Shown piece by piece: positions 1 through 6,235 of a stretch of 16,613 bases of DNA. A model generated the notes under the pieces. The model made no database searches. It was not told where the DNA came from and saw only the letters and a list, made by a program, of their open reading frames with translations. Source of the DNA: Oscillospiraceae bacterium (GTDB lineage: Bacteria > Bacillota > Clostridia > Oscillospirales > CAG-272); NCBI GenBank assembly GCA_015063655.1, contig SVTU01000015.1, positions 1 through 16,613 of the forward strand. The letters run 5' to 3'. The number at the start of each line of letters is the position of its first letter. Positions within the stretch are counted from its first letter, which is position 1. A program made the position numbers and the translations under genes.

Positions 1-178
1 TGCCTCCCTTGATGACGGTTAGCTCCAGCCATTGCAGATGCGTGTGCGTTTGCACGACCGTATCCTCGGCGCAGTGCATACGGCCAACCTGGAAAAGAGA
101 AAAGCGCCCATAGGAAATAGGCTCTTGCATATAGGCCTTGTCGAGATGGTATTTTACACCCGAGCCGATAATTGGCAT
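1..178 (-). CDS. AraC-family transcriptional regulator, N-terminal part only (runs off the left edge)
   Basis: The first 59 residues of a leftward gene are visible; the rest lies outside the window. The ATG at 178 is preceded on the minus strand by a G-rich GGGGGTG a few bases upstream, which can serve as ribosome binding site. The residues read like the cupin-type ligand-binding domain that begins many AraC/XylS regulators: a short lead (MPIIGSG), a PISYGRFSLFQVGRMHCAED stretch, then the histidine-rich THTHLQWLELTVIKGG strand (about 44-59) seen in sugar-responsive members. The helix-turn-helix half cannot be checked. The gene is divergent from a carbohydrate operon beginning at 371, so it is probably that operon's local regulator, with a sugar or sugar derivative as effector. 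The family call is from appearance only; another cupin-domain regulator is possible. Confidence 0.65.
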   Translation of the reverse strand, partial: MPIIGSGVKYHLDKAYMQEPISYGRFSLFQVGRMHCAEDTVVQTHTHLQWLELTVIKGG

Positions 179-197
179 ATTGTCACCCCCAAGGACC

Positions 198-226
198 ATT
201 ATACCGAAAATGGATGACATTGTCAA
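198..226 (-). promoter_or_regulatory. Consensus sigma-A promoter for the AraC-type regulator
   Basis: On the minus strand a perfect -35 TTGACA (221-226) and a perfect -10 TATAAT (198-203) are separated by exactly 17 bp. The expected start of transcription near 191 leaves a leader of only about 13 nt, which just holds the ribosome binding site. Such a strong promoter on a regulator gene suggests constitutive or autorepressed expression. Confidence 0.85.
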
Positions 227-332
227 GAAATACTAAACAAATAAAGAAAAAATAATCGATAATACAACGAAATACAAAAAAATGCTAAATAATAACTGAA
301 ATAATACTATGTACCAATATCGCACAAGGGTG
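227..332. other. AT-rich divergent regulatory region
   Basis: About 100 bp of very AT-rich DNA separate the two divergent promoters. Similar short motifs recur in direct orientation: CGATAATACAA (257-267), CGAAATACAA (268-277) and TGAAATAATAC (297-307), the last lying just upstream of the weak -35 region of the rightward promoter. AraC-family activators commonly bind direct repeats next to -35 elements, so these are candidate sites, but in DNA this AT-rich such similarity can arise by chance. Confidence 0.3.
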
Positions 333-338
333 TATAAT
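333..338 (+). promoter_or_regulatory. -10 element of the sugar oxidoreductase operon promoter
   Basis: A perfect TATAAT lies at 333-338, giving a likely transcript start near 345 and a leader of about 26 nt. At the expected -35 position (310-315) the sequence is TGTACC, a poor match. A good -10 with a poor -35 is typical of promoters that need an activator, which fits the divergent AraC-type gene. Confidence 0.55.
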
Positions 339-370
339 GAAATCAGCATAAATATAAGGAGGTTTCTGTT

Positions 371-1432
371 ATGAAACAAACGGTAATTGCTGTGATCGGC
401 TGCGGCCGCATTGCGCAAAACGCTCACTTTAAGGCAATGGCACAGATGGAGGGCTTGCGTGTGAAATACGCCTGCGACCTCATTTTGGAGAAAGCCCAGC
501 TGATGAAGGACACGTATGAATTTGTGGAGAACGCCATCACCGATTATGCGGTTGCCTTGGCTGACCCCGAGGTGGAGGCCGTGTGGGTGTTAACGCCCAA
601 TTATGCCCACTATACGGTGACGATGGACGCCCTGCGGGCAGGGAAGCACGTGCTGTGCGAGAAGCCCATCACCATCAATTACGAGCTGTCCTGCGAGATG
701 GCCAAGGAGGCCAACGACAGAGGCTTGATGCTGAACATCGGTGTGTGCAACCGCTACCATAAGTCGGTAGAGCTGTTAGAGGAGATGGTGAGAAACGGTG
801 AGCTTGGCAACGTCTATCACGTGTATTGCTCCTTCCGCTCCTTCCGCTCCATTCCTGGCCTTGGCGGTCCGTTTACGGATAAGGAGCAGTCGGGGGGCGG
901 TGTGCTGATTGACTGGGGTGTGCATTTCTTTGATCTGATCTTGTATATCCTCGGCGGAGCAAAGCTTCAAAACGTGACGTGTGACGCCTACTGCGAAATG
1001 GCTAAGGACATGAAGTCTTACCGATACAGCTCCATGTGGGCAGAGGATACCGCCGACGTGGAGAACGGTATCAACAACGTAGACGATTTTATCACGGGCT
1101 ACATCCGCACCGATAAGGCCAGCATTTCGTTTAACGGCGCATGGGCACAGAATATCGACAGCAAGGATATGTTCATCGACTTTCTTGGCGATAAGGCAGG
1201 CGCACGCCTGACCTACGGCAAGCACTTTACCTTGACAAAGGGTGATACACTGCAGACGGAATCCCTTGATTACGAGATCCCCAACATGTATCTCAAGGAG
1301 GATATCGCCTTTATTGAAGCGTACCAGAGCGGCGTCAAGTCCCGAAGCCATATCGATTACGTGCTGGAAAGCGCAAAGCTTCTCGATACCTTGTATGCTT
1401 CTGCCGAAATCAGAAAGGAGATCACGCTGTAA
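371..1432 (+). CDS. Gfo/Idh/MocA-family NAD(P)-dependent oxidoreductase
   Basis: A 353-residue protein of normal family length. The Rossmann fold opens with VIAVIGCGRIAQNAH (GxGxxA-type nucleotide loop at about 10-15). The family's CEKPI motif, whose lysine is usually catalytic, is at 96-100, and the DxGxHxxD motif (DWGVHFFD, 181-188) supplies the usual active-site Asp and His. These are cytoplasmic enzymes that oxidise or reduce a hydroxyl of a sugar, inositol or glycoside using NAD(P). Start: AAGGAGG at 356-362 lies 8 bases before the ATG. It is the first gene of a three-gene operon with a second oxidoreductase and an isomerase/epimerase, so a sugar or cyclitol catabolic role is likely. The substrate cannot be told from sequence alone. 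Confidence 0.9.
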   Translation: MKQTVIAVIGCGRIAQNAHFKAMAQMEGLRVKYACDLILEKAQLMKDTYEFVENAITDYAVALADPEVEAVWVLTPNYAHYTVTMDALRAGKHVLCEKPITINYELSCEMAKEANDRGLMLNIGVCNRYHKSVELLEEMVRNGELGNVYHVYCSFRSFRSIPGLGGPFTDKEQSGGGVLIDWGVHFFDLILYILGGAKLQNVTCDAYCEMAKDMKSYRYSSMWAEDTADVENGINNVDDFITGYIRTDKASISFNGAWAQNIDSKDMFIDFLGDKAGARLTYGKHFTLTKGDTLQTESLDYEIPNMYLKEDIAFIEAYQSGVKSRSHIDYVLESAKLLDTLYASAEIRKEITL

Positions 1433-1446
1433 GCGTGAGGATGACT

Positions 1447-2295
1447 ATGCTAAAAATCGGATTTGTTGATTATTATTTGAGTGAATGGCATGCCGATCAT
1501 TACCCCGAATGGATTGACAGTGTGGCAAACCAGGAGGGGATCGAGGCCAAGGTCTGCTATGCCTACGGCGAGCTTGAGATCGCTCCCACTGACGGCAAGA
1601 GCGGCAAGCAATGGTGCGAGGAAAAAGGAATTGAGCAGTGCGCAAGCATTGCCGAGGTTTGCGAGAAGAGTGACGTGATCGTCATTTTGGCTCCTTCTGA
1701 CCCGCAAAAGCACTTGGAATATGCCAAGGCCGTGTTCCCTTACGGCAAGCCTACCTACGTGGATAAGACCTTTGCACCGAATGCGGCAGAGGCTAAGAAG
1801 ATCATAGACTTAGGAGAGGCATACCACACGCCCTTCTTCAGCACGTCGGCTCTTCGCTACGCTACGGAGCTGGATGCCTACGATGCTCCCACCGTTGCTA
1901 TGATGACGGGCGGCGGACGGAGCGCTGATGAATATTTGATTCATCAGATCGAAATGGTCGTTAAAAAGCTTGGTGTGGGTGCTGTGGCCGTGAAAGCCGA
2001 CATACTGTCGGATACGGTATGGAGCTACCGTGTGCGCTATGATGACGGACGGGCGGCACAAATGACGTGGTCGAGAAAGGGGCTTGGCTTCTTTGCATTG
2101 CTTGGCGGCGGCGAGGCACCGTCTGTGGGGGCGTCCCTGACCTCAAATTATTTTATGATTTTGATGTCAAAGATTTTGCACTTCTTTGCTGAGCCCGTGC
2201 CTCCCTTTGAAACTGAGCAGACCATGGAATGCATGAAAATACGGGATGCCGCTCTGCTTGCCATGAAGACCCCCGATGCTTGGGTGGCTGTGTAA
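1447..2295 (+). CDS. Divergent Gfo/Idh/MocA-like oxidoreductase
   Basis: I place the start at ATG 1447 because GTGAGG at 1435-1440 is a suitably spaced ribosome binding site; the in-frame ATG at 1441 and GTG at 1435 are too close to it or within it. This gives 282 residues beginning MLKIGFVDYY. The N-terminal half resembles a Rossmann fold (KIGFVD strand; SDVIVILAP; YGKPTYVDKTFAPNAAEAK). The position normally reading EKP is VDKTFAP, so a lysine is kept but the motif is changed. The usual glycine-rich GxGxxG loop is not obvious. The C-terminal substrate domain is shorter than in the neighbour (about 350 residues is typical). Gap to the upstream gene is 14 nt, so they are co-transcribed. It may be a partner subunit, or an enzyme acting on the same pathway with altered chemistry. 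The family call is moderate. Confidence 0.7.
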   Translation: MLKIGFVDYYLSEWHADHYPEWIDSVANQEGIEAKVCYAYGELEIAPTDGKSGKQWCEEKGIEQCASIAEVCEKSDVIVILAPSDPQKHLEYAKAVFPYGKPTYVDKTFAPNAAEAKKIIDLGEAYHTPFFSTSALRYATELDAYDAPTVAMMTGGGRSADEYLIHQIEMVVKKLGVGAVAVKADILSDTVWSYRVRYDDGRAAQMTWSRKGLGFFALLGGGEAPSVGASLTSNYFMILMSKILHFFAEPVPPFETEQTMECMKIRDAALLAMKTPDAWVAV

Positions 2296-2318
2296 AACAC
2301 ATGTTAAGGAGATAGAAT

Positions 2319-3176
2319 ATGAAGCTTGGAGTGATTTGCGATTGCTTTCATACGTCAATTGCCGAGAGTATGATCGAAGCGGGACGGCTTGGCTTGAGCG
2401 GCGTACAGATCTATGCGGTGGGCGGAGAATTTTGTCCCGAAACGCTGACAGATGCCGACATTGAGCGGTATCTTGATCTGCTTTCTCAAAATGGCCTTAC
2501 CGTCAGTGCTTTGTGCGGCGATCTTGGCGGTCACGGCTTTGAGATCGAAGCGGAGAATCCTGCCAGAATTGAGAAAACAAAGCGCATTGTCGATCTTGCG
2601 GTGCGCATGGGGACGCACGTCGTTACCACCCATATCGGTGTGATTCCCGAGGATACCTCGTGCAAGCAATATAGCGTTATGCTGAACGCTCTTCGTGAGT
2701 GCGGATCTTATGCCGCATCGCTCGGCGTAACGCTGGCAATCGAAACAGGTCCTGAGGTTGCATCGGTGCTTAATACCTTTGTCCGCCAAGCGGGCGACGG
2801 CGTGGGCGTCAATCTCGACCCTGCCAACTTTGTAATGGTAACGGGGCAGGACCCCGCAGAGGCGGTGATGCTGTTGTCCGATAAGATCGTTCATACGCAT
2901 CTTAAGGACGGCAAGCGATTGAAGGTGTCTGACCCTGTGTTGATCTACCGTTGCTTTGCCGAGGGAGGTATTGAGGCTCTTAACGTGGCTGATTTCTTTA
3001 TCGAAACGCCCGTGGGAGAGGGTGACGTGGATTTTGATGCCTATTTTTCGGCCCTGCGTGCCGTAGGCTATGACGGCTATCTCACCATTGAGCGAGAAAC
3101 GGGGGCTGACCCCTCTGCCGATATCCAAACGGCGGCAGCCTACGTTCGAAAGCAGTATTCAAAGTATATATCTTAA
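2319..3176 (+). CDS. Sugar phosphate isomerase/epimerase, xylose-isomerase-like TIM barrel
   Basis: A 285-residue protein of usual length for this TIM-barrel family, which includes IolE/IolI, hydroxypyruvate isomerase and tagatose 3-epimerase. The expected metal-binding carboxylates and histidine appear in order on successive strands: E142 (LAIETG), D167 (VNLDPANF), H194 (VHTHLKDG) and E258 (LTIERE), plus VVTTHIGV at about 101-108. Members isomerise or epimerise keto sugars, or process inositol derivatives, in the cytoplasm using a divalent metal. The ATG follows AAGGAG at 2306-2311. It is the last gene of the operon that starts at 371. Paired with Gfo/Idh oxidoreductases, a likely scheme is oxidation of a hydroxyl followed by isomerisation or dehydration of the keto product; that scheme is inference. 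Confidence 0.85.
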   Translation: MKLGVICDCFHTSIAESMIEAGRLGLSGVQIYAVGGEFCPETLTDADIERYLDLLSQNGLTVSALCGDLGGHGFEIEAENPARIEKTKRIVDLAVRMGTHVVTTHIGVIPEDTSCKQYSVMLNALRECGSYAASLGVTLAIETGPEVASVLNTFVRQAGDGVGVNLDPANFVMVTGQDPAEAVMLLSDKIVHTHLKDGKRLKVSDPVLIYRCFAEGGIEALNVADFFIETPVGEGDVDFDAYFSALRAVGYDGYLTIERETGADPSADIQTAAAYVRKQYSKYIS

Positions 3177-3217
3177 TTTTTTAAGCAGGGCTTGCAGGGC
3201 AAGTCCTGCTTAAAAAA
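3177..3217. repeat. Strong inverted repeat after the sugar operon, with reversed U/A polarity
   Basis: Starting right after the stop codon, a near-perfect stem of about 19 bp (3177-3195 with 3199-3217, one G-T pair, loop AGG) can form. The outer arms are T6 on the left and A6 on the right. An intrinsic terminator needs the opposite order (A on the left, U after the stem), so on neither strand is there a free U tail. It may still act as a 3' mRNA-stabilising structure, a weak terminator, or a protein-binding palindrome just upstream of the next promoter. Confidence 0.75.
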
Positions 3218-3220
3218 CTA

Positions 3221-3249
3221 TTTACAAACGGTCTTTATTGTGCTATAAT
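3221..3249 (+). promoter_or_regulatory. Promoter of the lgt-like gene
   Basis: TTTACA (3221-3226), a 17-bp spacer and TATAAT (3244-3249) preceded by TGC (3241-3243) form a sigma-A promoter with an extended -10. The predicted transcript start near 3256 leaves a leader of about 34 nt. The promoter begins only 3 bp past the inverted repeat at 3177-3217. Confidence 0.85.
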
Positions 3250-3289
3250 AACATTGTACGATTGAATTTTTAAGTAAAAAGGAGCATAT

Positions 3290-4075
3290 ATGTTACCCGA
3301 ACCGATTTTTTGGAACGTTCATATGTATGGTGTTATGGTGGCCATTGGAGTCCTGGTGGCCTTTCTTATACTGACCTTTTATAACAAGTGGATTGGTGTT
3401 GATGACCGATTTAATGATTTCGTCTTTTATAACGGTATTGTTGCCGTGATGCTCGGCTTTGGCTTTGCCGCCGTTTTTCAGGGCTTTTATAATTGGCTTG
3501 AGGATCCCTCGGCAGGCTTTGCGCTTGACGGCGGAATCACCTTCCTTGGCGGTCTGCTCGGCGGGGCAGGGTGTTTTATGCTCGGCTACGTTTTGTTTGG
3601 CAGAAAAGGGAAGGGAAGACTGATGGATATCATTTCGGTTGTCCCATGTGCCATCACCATCGGACATGCTCTGGGGCGTGTTGGCTGCTTCTTCGCAGGA
3701 TGCTGCTACGGTAAGCCCACAGAGTCCTTCCTCGGTGTGAAGTTTCCGTATCTTCCCGTCAAGGTTCATCCCACACAGCTCTACGAGGCGGTTTTTTTGC
3801 TTGCGTTATTCCTGGTGATGTCGTATCTTTTGCTTAAAAAGAGATTTCGCTATAATTTTAGCGTATATCTCATCGCATACGGCGTGTTCCGCTTCTTCGT
3901 TGAGTTTTTGCGTGACGATGAGAGAGGAAGTCTTTTCGGTGCTCTGACTCCCTCGCAGTTCTGGTCTTTGGTGCTGATCGTAGGCGGCGTGGTGTCGATC
4001 TTCGCCCTTCGTGTCTTTTTGGCAAGACGGGATGCCATGCTACAAGCAGAGGAACAGCAAGCAGAAGACGAATAA
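3290..4075 (+). CDS. lgt: Prolipoprotein diacylglyceryl transferase family protein (Lgt-like)
   Basis: A 261-residue polytopic membrane protein. In Lgt the reaction is transfer of diacylglycerol from phosphatidylglycerol to the lipobox cysteine of prolipoproteins in the cytoplasmic membrane. Family features seen: hydrophobic segments at about 13-30, 45-65, 82-103, 113-136, 164-182, 190-207 and 223-244; the signature GHALGRVGCFFAGCCYG (125-141) holding the arginine that aligns with the essential Arg143 of the E. coli enzyme; HPTQLYEA (160-167); and R201-FFVEFLR (201-208). Two departures stand out: the GGL loop reads TFLGGLLGG, with Leu where the classical enzyme has His103, and GRVGCF has Cys where E. 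coli has Asn146. It therefore belongs to a variant branch. The ATG follows AAAGGAG (3278-3284). A typical lipoprotein substrate, the ABC binding protein at 11359, is in the same window. Confidence 0.85.
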   Translation: MLPEPIFWNVHMYGVMVAIGVLVAFLILTFYNKWIGVDDRFNDFVFYNGIVAVMLGFGFAAVFQGFYNWLEDPSAGFALDGGITFLGGLLGGAGCFMLGYVLFGRKGKGRLMDIISVVPCAITIGHALGRVGCFFAGCCYGKPTESFLGVKFPYLPVKVHPTQLYEAVFLLALFLVMSYLLLKKRFRYNFSVYLIAYGVFRFFVEFLRDDERGSLFGALTPSQFWSLVLIVGGVVSIFALRVFLARRDAMLQAEEQQAEDE

Positions 4076-4083
4076 AGTGAACG

Positions 4084-4126
4084 GGCAAGCCGGCACTGCT
4101 GTTCGTTCAGTAGCAATATGCTTGCC
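4084..4126 (+). repeat. Inverted repeat in the 3' untranslated region of the lgt-like gene
   Basis: GGCAAGC (4084-4090) and GCTTGCC (4120-4126) are complementary, and between them CTGCTG and CAGTAG can form a second inner stem with a TTCGTT loop. It sits between the lgt-like stop codon and the main terminator and has no U tail. It is probably part of the transcript's structured 3' end. Confidence 0.45.
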
Positions 4127-4134
4127 GAGAGAAA

Positions 4135-4174
4135 GGGGCTGTCTCAAATGCAAATTTGAGACAGCCCCCTTTTT
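4135..4174 (+). terminator. Intrinsic terminator after the lgt-like gene
   Basis: A 15-bp perfect stem (4135-4149 with 4154-4168) has loop GCAA and is followed by T5 at 4170-4174 after one extra C. It ends transcription from the lgt-like gene. On the minus strand the stem is followed by a weaker T-rich stretch (CCCCTTTC), so it may also help stop the convergent DeoR gene. Confidence 0.9.
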
Positions 4175-4201
4175 GATCAGATCAGTAGCCCTTGCCCTCG
4201 C

Positions 4202-4224
4202 CGCTCAGTGTACGTGAGCGTTTT
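4202..4224 (+). terminator. Possible weak second terminator
   Basis: CGCTCA (4202-4207) pairs with TGAGCG (4215-4220) around a 7-nt loop and is followed by TTTT. It overlaps the stop codon of the convergent DeoR-family gene. A 6-bp stem is marginal, so it may only be a backup for the terminator at 4135. Confidence 0.35.
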
Positions 4225-4936
4225 ATTCCCACGGAAGCGGTTTGTCGCATAGGATGCGGTCGATGTCATCCTTATGGCATACGGTAAATAACCGTTTTTG
4301 ACCGAGCTTAGAGGAGTCGCACAGAAAGATCTTCTTGTCAGCCCGTGTCAGCATCACACGGCGCAGAGAGGTCTCCTCCTCGGATGAGTCGGTGATCTCT
4401 CCGTCCTCGGATATGCCCTGGCTTGAAAAGAAGAAGAGATCGGCGTGAATGGTGCGGATATATTGCTCGGCGGCAGGTCCTGTAAAGGAATGGTTTTTCT
4501 TGCTGTACAGTCCACCCGTGCCGTATACGGTGAAGCCGTGATTATCCTCGGGGTCAAAAAGCTGACAGTTGTTGGTGATGATGCGCACGTCGTGTCTGTC
4601 CCCTATGTAATGTAAAATGCGCCTGGTGGTGGAGGAGGCATCGAGAATGACGGTAGCGCCGTCAAAGATCAGCTCGGCAGCCATTTTGGCCACCGCCTCC
4701 TTGTTGCTCACCTCGGTGGTGTCTCTCATACGAAGGGGAATGACCTGATTGGGATGATTGGCCAGCATCACGCCGCCCCAGGTGCGAGTGACCAAGCCCT
4801 CCTTCTCCAGTGCCCCAACGTCACGTCTCACCGATGCTTCGCTAGCGTAAACGTGAGCTGATAGGTCACGAATGGTGGCAGTATGCTCTTTTTTTAGGTA
4901 GTCCAAAATGCTTTTTCGTCTTTCGTATTGAATCAT
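4223..4936 (-). CDS. DeoR/GlpR-family transcriptional regulator
   Basis: A 237-residue cytoplasmic regulator of normal length for the family. The N-terminal winged helix-turn-helix (about 5-57) shows the DeoR pattern: RRKSILDYLKKEHTATIRDLS, then SEASVRRDVGALEKEGLVTRTWGGVML, with the conserved SVRRD recognition helix. The C-terminal sugar-phosphate sensor domain follows, with VILDASSTT (97-104), IITNN (119-123), GGLY (141-144), HADLFFFSSQGIS (164-175) and DSSKLG (207-212). Such proteins repress sugar or polyol phosphate genes and are released by a phosphorylated intermediate. AAAGGAG at 4944-4950 on the minus strand fixes the ATG. It is divergent from a glycerol-3-phosphate-dehydrogenase-like gene and shares a control region with a perfect palindrome at 4992-5006, so that gene and itself are the likely targets. 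Confidence 0.9.
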   Translation of the reverse strand: MIQYERRKSILDYLKKEHTATIRDLSAHVYASEASVRRDVGALEKEGLVTRTWGGVMLANHPNQVIPLRMRDTTEVSNKEAVAKMAAELIFDGATVILDASSTTRRILHYIGDRHDVRIITNNCQLFDPEDNHGFTVYGTGGLYSKKNHSFTGPAAEQYIRTIHADLFFFSSQGISEDGEITDSSEEETSLRRVMLTRADKKIFLCDSSKLGQKRLFTVCHKDDIDRILCDKPLPWE

Positions 4937-4977
4937 GGGGCAACTCCTTTGAAAAAATATGAAAAAGTTTGCAAAAA

Positions 4978-5006
4978 ATTATGCATCGTTTTTGATGTAA
5001 CATCAA
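4978..5006 (-). promoter_or_regulatory. Promoter of the DeoR-family gene
   Basis: On the minus strand TTGATG (5001-5006) and CATAAT (4978-4983) are spaced by 17 bp. Each hexamer differs from consensus at one or two positions, so it is a moderate promoter. Its -35 lies inside the 15-bp palindrome at 4992-5006, which would allow autorepression. Confidence 0.6.
4992..5006. promoter_or_regulatory. Perfect 15-bp palindrome, candidate DeoR-family operator
   Basis: TTGATGT and ACATCAA are perfect inverted repeats around a single central A (4999). The site covers the -35 of the leftward DeoR-family promoter and ends 15 bp before the -35 of the rightward dehydrogenase promoter. Its position and symmetry suit an operator that controls both genes. 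Which protein binds it is inference. Confidence 0.65.
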
Positions 5007-5021
5007 CATTGGCTTTCTCTC

Positions 5022-5050
5022 TTGACAATAAAGGAAACAAGGGATATAAT
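5022..5050 (+). promoter_or_regulatory. Consensus sigma-A promoter of the GpsA-like gene
   Basis: Perfect TTGACA (5022-5027) and perfect TATAAT (5045-5050) with a 17-bp spacer make this the strongest-looking rightward promoter in the window. Transcription should begin near 5057. A consensus promoter beside a repressor-type regulator suggests control by repression. Confidence 0.9.
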
Positions 5051-5056
5051 GGATAC

Positions 5057-5180
5057 ATAAAACAGAAGACGGTGCGCCGCTGTGCTTACAGGCATAGTAT
5101 ACCATAGCAGCATAACTTTTGCAATAGTTATCAAAAATTTTCAATATTTTTCACACCGTCACCGTAAGGAGGAAAATAGT
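5057..5180 (+). other. Long, potentially structured 5' leader of the GpsA-like gene
   Basis: About 124 nt lie between the predicted transcript start and the ATG, much longer than the other leaders here. GACGGTG (5068-5074) is fully complementary to CACCGTC (5154-5160), which ends 5 nt before the AAGGAGG ribosome binding site (5166-5172). ATAACT (5112-5117) and AGTTAT (5126-5131) can form a local hairpin. The motif ACCGT is duplicated just before the ribosome binding site. I do not recognise a known riboswitch class. Confidence 0.45.
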
Positions 5181-6227
5181 ATGGCAGTTGTTACCATTAT
5201 CGGAGCAGGCATGATGGGCTCGGCCCTGGCATTCCCTGCAAGAGAAAACGGAAATGAGGTTCGTTTGGTCGGAACCCACCTTGACAGAGAGATCATTGAG
5301 ACATCCATTCGTACGGGACGTCACCCGAAGTTCAATAAGGATTTTCCCGAGGGCGTGAAGTACTATCAGATCGAGGACGTGAAGACGGCGATTGATGGCT
5401 CGGATATGATCATCGGCGGTGTGTCCAGCTTTGGCGTGGATTGGTTCCGTGACGTGATCCTTCCCATCATTCCCGAGACCATTCCCGTGCTGACCGTTAC
5501 CAAGGGCTTGATGGACACTGAGGACGGCAAGCTGCAGACGTATCCCGATCTTTGGCAGGCTAAGCTTGATGAACTGGGCCTTAAGACCTCGCTCAATGCC
5601 GTTGGCGGCCCTTGCACGAGCTATGAGCTTGTGGCCCATGATCAGACCGAGGTTGCCTTCTGCGGTAAGGATATGAGCGTGCTTCGCAAGCTTCGTGATA
5701 TCATGGCTACCGATTATTATCATATCAGCCTTTCCACCGACGTGGTCGGCATTGAAAGTGCCGTGGCGCTGAAGAACGGTTATGCACTTGGTATTGCGCT
5801 TACCATTGGCCTTAATCAAAAGGCATTCGGCCTTGACAGTGAGCTTCACTTTAACTCTCAGGCAGCTGTTTTCGGTCAGAGTGTCAAGGAGATGTCCCGT
5901 CTGTTGGATTATCAGGGGGCAGGCACGCTTGATAATCTTGCCGTTGGTGCGGGCGACCTTTACGTAACCGTGTATGGCGGACGTACACGCCTTGTGGGTA
6001 TTCTGCTTGGTAGAGGCATGACTATTGACGAGGCTAAGGCAGAGCTAAACGGCGTGACGCTGGAATCGTTGGTGGTTGCCGTTCGCGTGGCACGTGCCAT
6101 CAAGAAGGCTTCGTCTTACGGTAAGCTAGACCCTAAGGATTTTCCGCTTTTAATGCACGTGGATGAGATCCTTACGGATAAGAAGGCTGTTAATATTCCT
6201 TGGGAAGCCTTTACGTTTGAGGCGTAA
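5181..6227 (+). CDS. NAD(P)-dependent glycerol-3-phosphate-dehydrogenase-like protein
   Basis: I take ATG 5181, 8 nt after AAGGAGG (5166-5172), rather than upstream in-frame codons that fall in the leader. The 348-residue product has the GpsA/GPD1 layout: Rossmann loop VTIIGAGMMGSALA (4-17), TVTKG (105-109), GGPCTSYEL (142-150), DVVGIESAVALKNGYA (187-202) with the catalytic-type Lys198, and GAGDLYVTVYGGRTRLVG (256-273). The family interconverts glycerol-3-phosphate and dihydroxyacetone phosphate. The YGGRxR motif looks more like the GPD1-type motif (YGGRNR) than the bacterial SRNRRFG; the Asn that helps bind the phosphate is Thr269 here. It has its own promoter and terminator and a divergent DeoR-type regulator, suggesting inducible polyol-phosphate metabolism rather than constitutive phospholipid synthesis. 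The substrate is uncertain. Confidence 0.8.
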   Translation: MAVVTIIGAGMMGSALAFPARENGNEVRLVGTHLDREIIETSIRTGRHPKFNKDFPEGVKYYQIEDVKTAIDGSDMIIGGVSSFGVDWFRDVILPIIPETIPVLTVTKGLMDTEDGKLQTYPDLWQAKLDELGLKTSLNAVGGPCTSYELVAHDQTEVAFCGKDMSVLRKLRDIMATDYYHISLSTDVVGIESAVALKNGYALGIALTIGLNQKAFGLDSELHFNSQAAVFGQSVKEMSRLLDYQGAGTLDNLAVGAGDLYVTVYGGRTRLVGILLGRGMTIDEAKAELNGVTLESLVVAVRVARAIKKASSYGKLDPKDFPLLMHVDEILTDKKAVNIPWEAFTFEA

Positions 6228-6235
6228 GGATACAT

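Noticed and set aside
32..217. Small rightward open frame at the left edge.
   Set aside because: It is antisense to the AraC-type coding sequence and its promoter, without a ribosome binding site.
4135..4168. The arms GGGGCTGTCTCAAA/TTTGAGACAGCCCC resemble terminal repeats of some insertion sequences.
   Set aside because: There is no transposase or target duplication nearby, and the stem plus T run right after a gene is fully explained as a terminator.
5082..5180. Possible N-terminal extension of the GpsA-like protein from 5082.
   Set aside because: No ribosome binding site precedes it and the Rossmann fold starts directly after the ATG at 5181, which has an ideal AAGGAGG.
5057..5180. Known riboswitch in the GpsA-like leader.
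   Set aside because: I could not match it to the conserved core of any riboswitch class that I know; it is reported only as a structured leader.
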